Shown here piece by piece: positions 8,867-17,113 of a stretch of 55,972 bases of DNA. The stretch is from Hyphomicrobiales bacterium. GTDB lineage: Bacteria > Pseudomonadota > Alphaproteobacteria > Rhizobiales > Devosiaceae. Below the pieces are notes generated by a model. The model was not told where the DNA came from. It saw only the letters and a program-made list of their open reading frames with translations, and did no database searches. Position 1 is the stretch's first letter. Each line of letters starts with the position of its first letter. The stretch lies in assembly GCA_027065555.1 (NCBI GenBank), contig JAMONS010000008.1, positions 1 through 55,972 of the forward strand. The letters run 5' to 3'. Made by a program: the position numbers and the translations under genes.

Positions 8867-9631
8867 ATGAGCCGACGTCGTAAAATTTATGAAGGTAAAG
8901 CCAAAACTCTTTATGAAGGGCCAGAACCCGGAACGCTTGTGCAGCATTTCAAAGACGATGCAACGGCAGGAAATGGCGAAAAACACGAGATTATTGATGG
9001 TAAAGGGGTGCTGAACAATCGCATTTCAGAATATATTTTTCAAAATCTAAATGATTTAGGAATTCCAACCCATTTTATTCGGCGCTTAAATATGCGTGAG
9101 CAGCTAATTAAAGAAGTTGAAATTATCCCAATAGAAATAATTGTGCGAAATATTGCCGCAGGCTCGCTTGCTAAACGTCTGGGCTTAGAGGTCGGAACAA
9201 AATTACCACGTTCAATAATTGAGTTTTGTTATAAAGATGACGAGCTTGGTGATCCATTGGTTGCAGAAGAACATATTACGGCCTTTGGCTGGGCAAATCC
9301 TGCTGAACTTGATGATATTATGTCACTTGCCGTGAGAGTGAATGATTATCTTTCTGGGCTTTTTATGGGTGTTGGGTTGCAATTAGTAGATTTTAAGATT
9401 GAATGTGGCCGTTTATTTGAAGGTGATATTATGCGCATTATTCTAGCCGATGAAATCTCCCCTGATTCGTGCCGTCTATGGGATGTAAAAACCAAGAATA
9501 AATTTGACAAAGATCTATTTCGTGAAGGAAAAGGCGGACTTATTGAGGCCTATCATGAGGTAGCGCAACGTCTTGGTATTTTGTCAGAAACTGAAAACGC
9601 TTTGTCCACTGGGCCGAGGTTGGTTAAATAA
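8867..9631 (+). CDS. purC: SAICAR synthase
   Basis: This 254-residue enzyme joins aspartate to CAIR in purine synthesis. Family features are [31 protein letters not shown] at the N-terminus (ATP site), [17 protein letters not shown] in the middle, [10 protein letters not shown] near residue 174, and [15 protein letters not shown]. Its length is normal for bacterial PurC. The ATG follows AAGGCAAAAT. After the stop come a GC-rich palindrome and a structured repeat before purS, so the usual compact purC-purS spacing is broken. Confidence 0.96.
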   Translation: MSRRRKIYEGKAKTLYEGPEPGTLVQHFKDDATAGNGEKHEIIDGKGVLNNRISEYIFQNLNDLGIPTHFIRRLNMREQLIKEVEIIPIEIIVRNIAAGSLAKRLGLEVGTKLPRSIIEFCYKDDELGDPLVAEEHITAFGWANPAELDDIMSLAVRVNDYLSGLFMGVGLQLVDFKIECGRLFEGDIMRIILADEISPDSCRLWDVKTKNKFDKDLFREGKGGLIEAYHEVAQRLGILSETENALSTGPRLVK

Positions 9632-9658
9632 GGTGGGCAGTATTTTCTCTAACCCCCA

Positions 9659-9685
9659 CCCCAACCCTCCCCGCAAGGGGGAGGG
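9659..9685. repeat. Short GC palindrome after purC
   Basis: CCCTCCCC at 9665-9672 pairs with GGGGAGGG at 9678-9685 around a GCAAG loop, after a run of CCCCACCCCAA. Words of this type are common between genes in alphaproteobacterial genomes. No T-tract follows, so termination is uncertain. Confidence 0.55.
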
Positions 9686-9750
9686 AGAAGAAAGAGAAGG
9701 CTATCTCAGCAACAGGCAAGAAGAAAATCCAAATTAAAGATGTAAGCGTG

Positions 9751-9889
9751 GGAAAAGAATAAACGGCGGGGGTGTTCCTCCTACGCTAAAGCTTCGGCGG
9801 ACAGGCAGGGTCGGGAGCGTTAGCGACCAATAGCCTGTCCCGTGCTTGACACGGGGGCGACAATATAAAAGAGAAAGAAAGGAATAATA
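9751..9889. repeat. GC-rich structured repeat, family R copy 2
   Basis: GGACAGGC (9799-9806) pairs with GCCTGTCC (9833-9840). CCCGTG (9839-9844) can pair with CACGGG (9850-9855), so the two hairpins compete. The loop has GGTCGGGAGC with a nested GGTCG/CGACC. The layout matches copy 1 at 1401-1490, and the first 24 bp match copy 3 at 40549. The purine-rich tail ends with the purS ribosome-binding site AAAGGA, so the element forms the purS leader. Confidence 0.65.
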
Positions 9890-10132
9890 ATGAAAGCAAG
9901 AGTAATAGTAACTCTTAAAAACGGAGTGCTTGATCCACAAGGCAAAGCTATAAAAGGATCGCTTGAAGCACTAAGTTTTGAGGATGTAAATAAAGTCAGG
10001 CAAGGTAAGGTGTTTGATGTGGAATTAGATGAGAGCGATAAAGAAAAAGCAACCATGAGCGTTAAGCATATGTGCGAAAAGCTACTTGTCAACGAAGTTA
10101 TTGAAAAATATACTATTCAAATTATTGACTAG
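9890..10132 (+). CDS. purS: Phosphoribosylformylglycinamidine synthase subunit PurS
   Basis: This 80-residue small subunit bridges PurQ and PurL in the third step of de novo purine synthesis. KARVIVTLKNGVLDPQGKAIKGSLEALSFEDVNKVRQGKVFDVELDE-type spacing (residues 2-48) and the C-terminal CEKLLVNEVIEKYTIQII are typical of the family. The ATG is 7 nt after AAAGGA. In most relatives purQ and purL follow directly; here a 29-codon open frame and then an opposite-strand monooxygenase gene follow, so the partner subunits must be elsewhere. Confidence 0.93.
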   Translation: MKARVIVTLKNGVLDPQGKAIKGSLEALSFEDVNKVRQGKVFDVELDESDKEKATMSVKHMCEKLLVNEVIEKYTIQIID

Positions 10133-10178
10133 ATTATTAGCAAAATTACTTTTTTAATATTCGTGTTGGGACGCACTT

Positions 10179-10268
10179 ATGCTTGTAAAGACTTCTCTTA
10201 TTATCTTATTTTTTCTCTCAATCGCAGTGCTGGCATCAGCCTATTCTACTCTACCTGTTGTTAGTTAA
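10179..10268 (+). CDS. Possible 29-residue hydrophobic peptide
   Basis: A short frame downstream of purS encodes a peptide with two basic-side residues followed by LIILFFLSIAVLASAYS, like a single membrane segment or a bare signal peptide ending in an ASA cleavage-like site. A GGGA lies 9-10 nt before the ATG. I do not recognise a family, and such short frames arise by chance. Position, strand and hydrophobic character are the only support. Confidence 0.3.
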   Translation: MLVKTSLIILFFLSIAVLASAYSTLPVVS

Positions 10269-10287
10269 GTCACCTTATATCGTCACA

Positions 10288-11463
10288 TCAAATTGTCGGA
10301 TCAAAATCATAAATCCAGCTAAGGCGTGAATAATGGTTCATGTTGCCTTGCATTTTTACCATAGAATTTCTGCCGAAAGTAAAGGGGGGTGTCATGTGAA
10401 AAATATTGCCATTGCTTTGGGATGTTTTTGCTACCCTATTTACTCGCTCTTGGCGTTTATTTTGGTAGATATTAAAAGCAGTTGCAGGGTTTTGCTCAGT
10501 TGCTAATAGAGGAGCTAAAATAATAGCATCTTCAATCCCCATAGCAGCGCCTTGAGCCTGAAAAGGTAACATGGCGTGAGCTGCGTCGCCAACAAGCCCA
10601 ACAGAGCCCTTATGCCAGAAAGGTGCTTTAACAGCTGCTAATGGCCAATGCGTCCAGTTTTTTGTTAGGGAGCAAATTTTTGATAATCGGCTATCATTTT
10701 TCATTGAGATTGGCAGGTTTGGAGTTTCGCTAATTCCAAAACCAACTGACATGGTTTCTTTAGTAAAAAATGCTACATTTACCACATTGCGGTGCTTTAA
10801 TGGATAGGCAACGGCGTGAAACCCTGATCCCCACATTAGAGTTGTATTTTTAAGATTTAGAACATCTTGCAAAAGATCAATATCAATTAATGTTCTCCAT
10901 GCGACATATCCGCTATATTTTGCTTGCACGCCATCTAAGTATTTTGTGCGAGTGATTGAGCCAACTCCATCAGCACCTATAAAGGCAAAACATGATATTT
11001 CCTGTGTCTTGCCACCCACTTTTTTATATTTGACTATTGGATTTTGCTCAATATTTGATATTTCAAAATCTGTAATAGCAAACTCAACATCTATTAGTTT
11101 GTTGTTTTTACAAGCGGCATAAAGTGTTTCAACCATATCGGCTCGGTGCATAACTGTGTAAGGCACACCAAAGCGCTTTCTTGCAGTTTTTCCTAATTCT
11201 AGCGTAACAAGAGGCTCATTTTGTGCAAAAGAATAAATATCAACGCCTTCTGGCTCAAAACTAACTGGCTTTAGTGCTTCTTCTAAGCCCAAAGAATTAA
11301 GCGCGCGATGGGCATTTGGGCCAATTTGCAATCCTGCGCCAAACTCTTGAATTTGCTCATTGCGCTCAAGAACTAAGGTTTTGACACCGTATTTAGCTAG
11401 GGCGAGGGCACTAGTTAGCCCCGCAATTCCAGCGCCCGCAATTACAATGAATTTTTCTGTCAT
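10288..11463 (-). CDS. FAD-dependent monooxygenase (salicylate hydroxylase-like)
   Basis: This 391-residue group A flavoprotein has the Rossmann GAGIAGLTSALALAKYG at residues 10-26, an acidic residue closing the ADP site (VLERNEQ), the ADGVGS motif near residue 165, and the second FAD motif GLVGDAAHAMLPFQAQGAAMGIEDA near residue 290. The family hydroxylates aromatic substrates using NAD(P)H and O2. Similarity is to salicylate or 3-hydroxybenzoate hydroxylases and, more distantly, ubiquinone hydroxylases. No aromatic catabolic genes are near, so the substrate is open. Confidence 0.82.
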   Translation of the reverse strand: MTEKFIVIAGAGIAGLTSALALAKYGVKTLVLERNEQIQEFGAGLQIGPNAHRALNSLGLEEALKPVSFEPEGVDIYSFAQNEPLVTLELGKTARKRFGVPYTVMHRADMVETLYAACKNNKLIDVEFAITDFEISNIEQNPIVKYKKVGGKTQEISCFAFIGADGVGSITRTKYLDGVQAKYSGYVAWRTLIDIDLLQDVLNLKNTTLMWGSGFHAVAYPLKHRNVVNVAFFTKETMSVGFGISETPNLPISMKNDSRLSKICSLTKNWTHWPLAAVKAPFWHKGSVGLVGDAAHAMLPFQAQGAAMGIEDAIILAPLLATEQNPATAFNIYQNKRQERVNRVAKTSQSNGNIFHMTPPFTFGRNSMVKMQGNMNHYSRLSWIYDFDPTI

Positions 11464-11542
11464 AATTTTTTCTTTGCTCTTGTTAAATAATCTATACTAT
11501 TAGTTCACGAACATATTCATGCGGTCAATAGGAACTTGAATT

Positions 11543-12298
11543 TTGCCAGTATTTATCTCTGAAAATATAAAAATTGCTTATGAGGATTATGGCAAAGGTG
11601 AGCCAATTATTCTAATTCATGGCTTCGCATCAAATGCTAAGGTTAACTGGTTAGATACGGGCTGGGTCGATATTTTGGTCAATGCTGGTTATCGAGTAAT
11701 CACCATTGATAATAGAGGGCATGGGCAATCAGAAAAGCTCTATGATAGTAAATATTACCCAGCAGCCTTAATGGCGCATGATACAATCAATTTGATTGAT
11801 CATTTAGAGCTTTCTTCTGCTTTTTTGCTTGGTTATTCAATGGGGGCAAGAATTTCAGCCTTTGTTGCTATGCAAGCACCGCAAAAGGTTAGGGGTGTTA
11901 TATTTGGCGGTATGGGCATAAATCTTATTCGTGGTATGAGAGATAGTTCTGAAATTATTGCTGGTTTAAGGGCAGATAGTTTAGAAGAAATTGAACATAA
12001 AACCGCAAGGCAATTTCGTATTTTTGCGCAACACACCAAGAGCGACCTTAAGGCGCTGGCTTATTGTTTATCATCTTCTCGTGATCCAATAACAAAGGAA
12101 GATGTTGAAAAAATTTATATTCCAGCACTAGTTGTAGTTGGAAGTGATGACACAATAGGGGGTTCGCCTAGTGATTTGGCGGATATTTTACCGCAAGGTA
12201 AGTCATTATTACTTGAAGGGGTTGATCACATGCGCTCAACTGGTGATAAGAGATTTAAGCAAGGTGTTATTGATTTTTTAGATGAAAACTCAATATAG
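11543..12298 (+). CDS. Alpha/beta hydrolase
   Basis: This 251-residue alpha/beta-hydrolase has the oxyanion segment LIHGFASN near residue 24, the nucleophile elbow GYSMG near residue 94, an acid in VVGSDDTIGG, and the catalytic His in GVDHMRS near the C-terminus. No signal peptide is present, so it is cytoplasmic. The start is a TTG after AGGAACTTGAA; no better ATG lies upstream. The order hydrolase-cysE-DUF3126 is one I associate with Hyphomicrobiales. The substrate is unknown; esterase or lactonase-type chemistry is typical. Confidence 0.83.
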   Translation: MPVFISENIKIAYEDYGKGEPIILIHGFASNAKVNWLDTGWVDILVNAGYRVITIDNRGHGQSEKLYDSKYYPAALMAHDTINLIDHLELSSAFLLGYSMGARISAFVAMQAPQKVRGVIFGGMGINLIRGMRDSSEIIAGLRADSLEEIEHKTARQFRIFAQHTKSDLKALAYCLSSSRDPITKEDVEKIYIPALVVVGSDDTIGGSPSDLADILPQGKSLLLEGVDHMRSTGDKRFKQGVIDFLDENSI

Positions 12299-12361
12299 TA
12301 ATGCTAACAAGAGAAATAATTTTAATTTGGCAAGACGAAGTAATTTTAATTGGAATGATAA

Positions 12362-13177
12362 ATGAGCCTTAAAACAAAACAGCAATCAGTTAAGAAGTTA
12401 GATCCAGTGTGGACTTCTATAAGGCAAGAAGCTGAGGAAATTACAAAACAAGAACCAGCACTTGCAAACTTTGTTTTTTCAAATATTTTGAACCATAATA
12501 GTTTTGAAAAAGCGCTGTGCTATCGTCTAGCGCAACGGCTTGGTCATTTAGATGTTTCTGCTGACCTCATTAGGCAAGCATTTAATGAGATATTAAAAGA
12601 ATCCAACAAGATAGCTATCTTGTCACGTATTGATATTGTTGCGACAAAAGAGCGAGATCCTGCTTGTCATCGTTTGATTGAGCCGTTTTTATATTTTAAG
12701 GGATATCAGGCAATTCAAGTGCATAGGTTTGCTCATGAATTATACAAAATGGGTCGCAAAGATATGGCTTATTATTTGCAAAGCCGCAGCTCCCAAACCT
12801 TCCAAGCAGATATAAATCCAGCCGTAAAGATGGGGCAGGGGATTATGTTAGATCATGGTACAGGAGTGGTGATTGGCGAAACTTCAGTGATTGGCGATAA
12901 TGTGTCTATTTTGCAGGGTGTAACTTTAGGGGGCACAGGTAAGGTTGATGGTGATAGACATCCAAAAGTTGGATCTGGCGTATTGATTGGTGCAGGAGCA
13001 AAGATTTTAGGTAATATTAGAATTGGCGATTGTGCGCGAATTGCTTCGGGCTCTGTTGTTTTAGAAGATGTACCAGCCAAAAAAACGGTAGCAGGAGTTC
13101 CTGCAAAAATAGTTGGTGAGGCTGGTTGCGCTTATCCTTCTCTTAATATGGATCAAATGTGGGGTGAAATAATTTGA
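12362..13177 (+). CDS. cysE: Serine O-acetyltransferase
   Basis: This 271-residue enzyme acetylates L-serine with acetyl-CoA, the first committed step of cysteine synthesis. The N-terminal helical domain (DPVWTSIRQEAEEI, then EPALANFVFSNILNH) precedes a left-handed beta-helix of hexapeptide repeats. That part includes DHGTGVVIGETSVIGDNVSILQ, with the catalytic Asp-His, and GGTGKVDGDRHPKVG. The short C-terminal tail suits feedback control by cysteine, as in the family. GGAATGATAA before the ATG gives a reasonable ribosome-binding site. Confidence 0.95.
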   Translation: MSLKTKQQSVKKLDPVWTSIRQEAEEITKQEPALANFVFSNILNHNSFEKALCYRLAQRLGHLDVSADLIRQAFNEILKESNKIAILSRIDIVATKERDPACHRLIEPFLYFKGYQAIQVHRFAHELYKMGRKDMAYYLQSRSSQTFQADINPAVKMGQGIMLDHGTGVVIGETSVIGDNVSILQGVTLGGTGKVDGDRHPKVGSGVLIGAGAKILGNIRIGDCARIASGSVVLEDVPAKKTVAGVPAKIVGEAGCAYPSLNMDQMWGEII

Positions 13178-13234
13178 AAACTAGCTAGCCATTTATTTAT
13201 AAGAAACAAATTAGAATATTAAAGGAAAAGATCA

Positions 13235-13450
13235 TTGGACAAAGCAGAACTTAATAAGTTGAAATTATTTTTACAAAAAACTTTTGGCAACGCTGAGCTA
13301 ACAGTAAAAGCCCGCCCGCAAAAAACAGATTCTTGTGAGGTTTATAAGGGCGATGAATTTATTGGGGTAATTTACGTTGATGACGAAGACGAAGATCGCT
13401 CATTCATGTTTCAAATGGCAATTTTGGATATAGATTTAGAAGATATATAA
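13235..13450 (+). CDS. DUF3126 family protein
   Basis: This 71-residue acidic protein carries KLKLFLQKTFGN, VKARPQKTDSCEVY, GDEFIGVIYVDDEDEDRSFMFQMAILDIDLED. This is the DUF3126 pattern that often follows cysE in Hyphomicrobiales. The function is not known. The start is TTG with AAAGGAAAAG 5 nt before it. Its stop is 2 nt from that of the convergent gene. Constant pairing with cysE suggests, without proof, a role linked to cysteine or sulfur metabolism. Confidence 0.85.
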   Translation: MDKAELNKLKLFLQKTFGNAELTVKARPQKTDSCEVYKGDEFIGVIYVDDEDEDRSFMFQMAILDIDLEDI

Positions 13451-13452
13451 TA

Positions 13453-14109
13453 TTAAAGACCATCAATTTTATCTAGCCATTTTTGCGCTTCTATATCAAA
13501 ATTTCTCCAGCCTAAAAGAGCCTCATATTCAAAGCTATATATAGCGCTAAGCTGTGGACTAATTTGAACAGTACGCACACACATTTTTGAGCTTTGAGGT
13601 ACTATCTTATCCATACATTTGGCAACAAAGGGATTGGCGCTAAGGGGATCATAAAAAACATTCTCCTCAATATTGCCAACCATCGTTTTAAGTGGCTTGC
13701 CAATTAAACCTCTTGGGCTGTTTATTTCTTTGGGTAAAAACTGATGCAAATAGACATCATCTAATAATTGAGCGCTTGGAATGTTTAATCTTTTTAGCGC
13801 TAGCGTGACTTGGATTATCATGCTTGGCTTATCCGCTATGAGTGGCAAGACAAAAAGCAGCTCTGTATAATCTACAAATTCCGTTTGCCGCTCTTCAGAA
13901 TATTTGAACCAAGTAGCTGGGATTTCTAATTTTTGACCTGATATTATTTTTGTAAGCAGAATTTCATTATCATTTAAGGAGGGTGGCTTTGTTTTAGGTT
14001 GCTCAAGATTATCAATGTAATAAGCAAGAGCTAACCCTGCAAAAATTAGGCCTAATGCAATAGCAAAAAGATTGAATAGTAAGTCTTTTGGATTATTATT
14101 TTTGGCCAT
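13453..14109 (-). CDS. Membrane-anchored hypothetical protein
   Basis: This 218-residue protein has one N-terminal membrane segment (LLFNLFAIALGLIFAGLALAYYI, about 10-32) after a short positive cytoplasmic tail. The rest, probably periplasmic, holds two cysteines (KCMDKIV and KMCVRT, about residues 166 and 176) that could form a disulfide. A hydrophobic helix is followed by beta-rich sequence with no motif I recognise. It converges on the DUF3126 gene. It is likely a conserved Hyphomicrobiales envelope protein, but no function can be given. Confidence 0.65.
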   Translation of the reverse strand: MAKNNNPKDLLFNLFAIALGLIFAGLALAYYIDNLEQPKTKPPSLNDNEILLTKIISGQKLEIPATWFKYSEERQTEFVDYTELLFVLPLIADKPSMIIQVTLALKRLNIPSAQLLDDVYLHQFLPKEINSPRGLIGKPLKTMVGNIEENVFYDPLSANPFVAKCMDKIVPQSSKMCVRTVQISPQLSAIYSFEYEALLGWRNFDIEAQKWLDKIDGL

Positions 14110-14260
14110 AACAAAAGATCATTCTTAAAGAAAACAATTAACACTCGCTTGGCTTTGTTAACCATGTTTGCCAACAATTAGTGACTATGGATAAAGCTAC
14201 AACTATACTTAATAAAAGGTAAATATATTAAATATAAATTTAAGGCTAGGGAATATATTA

Positions 14261-14581
14261 ATGTCAAACGATCTTGTTTTAGCTTTGTTTATCATTGCTG
14301 TTGGTATATCTGTTGCAGGTGTTAGTGCGCATCTTTATCAATATATATTAAGAGCGCCTGCTGTGCTAAGCTATACAGGCAAGACCTACCTATCTTCACT
14401 TGGCAATCTATTTATTAGTTTTGTTTGCGGCCCTTATATTATGCTAAATCTTGGTTTCAATAATTCCCAAGAGGAGGTATCTCTACCAAAGCTCTTTGTT
14501 TTGCTAGCAGCATTAATTGCCTTTGGTTGGGCTTTCATTACTGGTCTTATGTTTATGAGCATATATCTAGCTTTTGTTTAA
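14261..14581 (+). CDS. Small integral membrane protein
   Basis: This 106-residue protein has three predicted membrane segments: residues about 5-27, 45-66 and 79-103. A short loop with SQEEVSLPK lies between the second and third. The ATG follows AGGGAATATATTA. It resembles small conserved membrane proteins of Hyphomicrobiales (possibly DUF6949), but I cannot confirm the family. A terminator-like hairpin lies just after its stop, though that hairpin is oriented for the opposite gene. Confidence 0.6.
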   Translation: MSNDLVLALFIIAVGISVAGVSAHLYQYILRAPAVLSYTGKTYLSSLGNLFISFVCGPYIMLNLGFNNSQEEVSLPKLFVLLAALIAFGWAFITGLMFMSIYLAFV

Positions 14582-14585
14582 GCAT

Positions 14586-14617
14586 AAAAAAGACCAGCCT
14601 CAGGGAAGGGGCTGGTC
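14586..14617 (-). terminator. Terminator of the BTLCP protease gene
   Basis: A perfect 8-bp stem, GACCAGCC at 14592-14599 with GGCTGGTC at 14610-14617, is followed on the minus strand by a run of six T. It lies 66 nt past the protease stop. Confidence 0.8.
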
Positions 14618-14622
14618 ATATC

Positions 14623-14654
14623 AAACCTAATGGAGGTCAAAACCTAATGGAGGT
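14623..14654. repeat. Two-copy 15-bp direct repeat
   Basis: AAACCTAATGGAGGT occurs at 14623-14637 and again at 14640-14654, a 17-bp period. It lies between the protease stop and its terminator, so in that mRNA it is 3'-untranslated. No function is evident; recent slippage duplication is the simplest reading. Confidence 0.6.
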
Positions 14655-14682
14655 TATGGGAGTAAAGGTTCGATTAGTTTTT

Positions 14683-15315
14683 TTATCTTTTAGCGAATAG
14701 ATTTTCTCTTTGGTCGTAAATATCAACCCATTGACCTGAATTTGCTTGGGATTGACGTTTTAGATATTTATAGGGTGTTTCATTCCAAAGTTTTATCAGT
14801 GCAGCTTGATTATCAAGAACAAGATCACCTCTATCAGTTCGTACCATTAGTACGGCATGACCTTCTCCGCTTTCTTGACGAAGTACAGCAATGAGTAATG
14901 TTGATGCAGGCCAGCCAAGATTGACTAGAGCACGGCGTTTTTCAAGCACATATTCTTCACAATCGCCATATCCATTTGAATATGTCCAAAATTCTTCAAC
15001 TCCATAAAGTTCTAAGTCAGTAACTGGAATAATTTCTTTATTATATTTTACATTAATGCCCACTAATTCCTGCCAAAGCTCTGAAGTTAATGCAATCGCT
15101 GCTACGGCCTCTTTGTTTCTGCCACATTCTTTGGGCCATATTTTACAAAATTCAGCATGTCCTATTGGAATAGATGTTTGAACATTGCCAGCTTTTGCAA
15201 AAGCTGGATTGTCAAAATTTATGTTCGCTTTGGCAAATGCTATATCAGTACTTGCCAATAACATAAGAAACATAAGTGATAATATTGCGAATAGTTTATT
15301 TTTATAAATTGTCAT
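14683..15315 (-). CDS. LapG-like periplasmic cysteine protease (BTLCP, DUF920)
   Basis: This 210-residue exported protein has a signal peptide ending near ASTDIAFA-KA, then a bacterial transglutaminase-like cysteine protease domain. The catalytic triad reads Cys119 (YGDCEEY), His153 (EGHAVLMVRT) and Asp168 (GDLVLDN). The same family includes LapG, which cuts surface adhesins under c-di-GMP control in pseudomonads. No LapD receptor or adhesin is in the window, but the next genes on this strand are a tandem PilZ protein and a PAS protein. The terminator at 14586-14617 ends this transcript. Confidence 0.85.
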   Translation of the reverse strand: MTIYKNKLFAILSLMFLMLLASTDIAFAKANINFDNPAFAKAGNVQTSIPIGHAEFCKIWPKECGRNKEAVAAIALTSELWQELVGINVKYNKEIIPVTDLELYGVEEFWTYSNGYGDCEEYVLEKRRALVNLGWPASTLLIAVLRQESGEGHAVLMVRTDRGDLVLDNQAALIKLWNETPYKYLKRQSQANSGQWVDIYDQRENLFAKR

Positions 15316-15556
15316 TTGTATTCTCCCTGATTGGAGAACACGCTAGAGTTTAGTTATTTCGCTATTGAAAAAAATAATATGCAACTTTTATTCAAAGTTT
15401 ATCTGCAATATTTAGGTTTTGTTAGGAAAAAAATTGAGGTAAAAAGACAAATGAATAAATCTAGGCTTTGCTTAAAATGACAGTAGCCCTTTTGTACCTT
15501 GAGCGTAGCCGACACTTCTATGCTTAATATAGCAAAATTTACTAATTTAAGGGGAT

Positions 15557-16189
15557 TTAGTCTAAGCGTAGGTTTTGTTGTACTATAGATAGCATTTCTT
15601 GTGTGCTTGAAAATTGCACACCAATTCCATTTTCAAAATGGCGAATAATTTTAGCTTGCATTCTACCTAACGTAACCATTGAGCCCATAGCCGGCCTTAC
15701 AGATAGCTCGATTGCAGCACCAGAAATTGAAATATCTAATAATTTGCAATTATATTCTCGTCCATCATCAAGCACAATTTTGGAGTGACGAAAATCTGGC
15801 ACAAACCGTCCAGAATCTCTTTCATCGTCTAATCCAAGTATATCTTTATTTGCTAACCATGTAAGTTGAGCTGCAATTTTATCACGTTTTCGTGCAGATG
15901 CTAAGAAACTAATTATAAAGCCTCCCTCAAAAACACTAATAATTTTTCCATCGATTCGGCCAATAGTATCAAGATATGCAACAATACGCATTTCAAGAGT
16001 GCCACTCACTGGTGCAATGATTTTTGCTTCGCCAGGGGACATTTCAATTATTTGGCAAGGATATTCACTATAATCCGCTAGCATATAACGCCCTAAAATA
16101 GAGACCCTTACACTCTGAAATCGACTTGAATCAGATATGTGTTCACCTTGCGGATATAATTGCAAAGAATTATCTTGAAGTTCAAACAT
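15557..16189 (-). CDS. Tandem PilZ-domain protein
   Basis: This 210-residue cytoplasmic protein appears to have two PilZ units. The second is canonical: Arg128 and Arg134 in GRFVPDFRHSK, then DISISG at 152-157, the c-di-GMP-binding pattern. The first (RFQSVRV at 23-29, EMSPGE at 49-54) keeps the fold signature but lacks the canonical Asp and Gly spacing, so it probably does not bind nucleotide. I start at the ATG giving MFELQDN; a TTG at 16222 would add 11 residues. It lies upstream of the LapG-like protease on the same strand, 241 bp away. Confidence 0.82.
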   Translation of the reverse strand: MFELQDNSLQLYPQGEHISDSSRFQSVRVSILGRYMLADYSEYPCQIIEMSPGEAKIIAPVSGTLEMRIVAYLDTIGRIDGKIISVFEGGFIISFLASARKRDKIAAQLTWLANKDILGLDDERDSGRFVPDFRHSKIVLDDGREYNCKLLDISISGAAIELSVRPAMGSMVTLGRMQAKIIRHFENGIGVQFSSTQEMLSIVQQNLRLD

Positions 16190-16268
16190 AAATATTACAC
16201 ACCAATAGATTATAATTAACAAATCATAGCGTTATTTAGGTTAACTATTAGTAATGTTTATATGCTTT

Positions 16269-16952
16269 TTATGATTTTCCGCCATCAATTACACTTAGGT
16301 GCGAATAACGACGGGCAAAATTACCATGAACCCTAGTAGGAATAGCTATTGCTTGTTCATTTCTCTCGTTAGATATTTCATCTTTGAAATATACATCAGC
16401 TTCATTATTAGTAACATTGCTAGATAAATCTCGTAATGGTTGTTGATTTGAAACATCATCTGGCCAAATCAACCTTAATCCAGTTATTCTTTGTTCAGTT
16501 ATCGGCTCTAGACCTAGCCAATAGGGGCTTTCAATAGCGCTCATAGCACCAAGAATACGTGAAGTCGTGTCGCCATTATGGCGAACAGGGAGTAGGATAA
16601 TCTCAAAACTAATTCTTTTGCCACTTGCGCTAGTGCCATTAAAGCTTGTTAGGGCTACTGCATGATCTTCAGTTACTGCTCTGATAAGGGTTTTTAGCGC
16701 ATCACGGTCTTTTTGATGCCACATCTCGTTAAAAGAGCGTCCCTTTAATTCACGGCAATATGTTGTGCAAAGGTGTGATCCTGCTAAACGGAACAAAAAT
16801 TCATCTTCGTTTTCATCTGATTCTAGAATAAAAACATTTGCAAGCGATTTGCGAATTTTTGTTGGATCAAGATTTTTACGCTCAGGTGCGCTACGTGAAC
16901 CACGTAATTCATTCCAATAATTATATAATAGTTTTGACGATTCTTTTTGCAT
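16269..16952 (-). CDS. PAS_5 (DUF1457) domain protein
   Basis: This 227-residue protein opens with LLYNYWNELRGSRSAPERKNLDP and continues FLFRLAGSHLCTTYCRELKGRSFNEMW, the PAS_5 pattern common in Hyphomicrobiales. The PAS-like core spans residues 10-150. The C-terminal 70 residues are polar and probably disordered. No output domain is fused, so a partner is needed. I start at the ATG preceded by GCGGGAAA; a longer frame from 17033 would add 27 residues without a better ribosome site. The neighbouring PilZ and protease genes suggest surface or motility signalling, by inference only. Confidence 0.8.
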   Translation of the reverse strand: MQKESSKLLYNYWNELRGSRSAPERKNLDPTKIRKSLANVFILESDENEDEFLFRLAGSHLCTTYCRELKGRSFNEMWHQKDRDALKTLIRAVTEDHAVALTSFNGTSASGKRISFEIILLPVRHNGDTTSRILGAMSAIESPYWLGLEPITEQRITGLRLIWPDDVSNQQPLRDLSSNVTNNEADVYFKDEISNERNEQAIAIPTRVHGNFARRYSHLSVIDGGKS

Positions 16953-17113
16953 GATTTCCCGCACAATTTGCAAATAAAAACGCTTAGATATTTCTCTCCA
17001 AGCAACTAGAGTTATAATTGCAAAAATGAGCATAAAAATCGCCCTTAATCGTTTATTAAGGTTAACGCTGGTGAGTATGTGTGGATAATAATAAAATAAA
17101 GTAGGTTAAAAAC

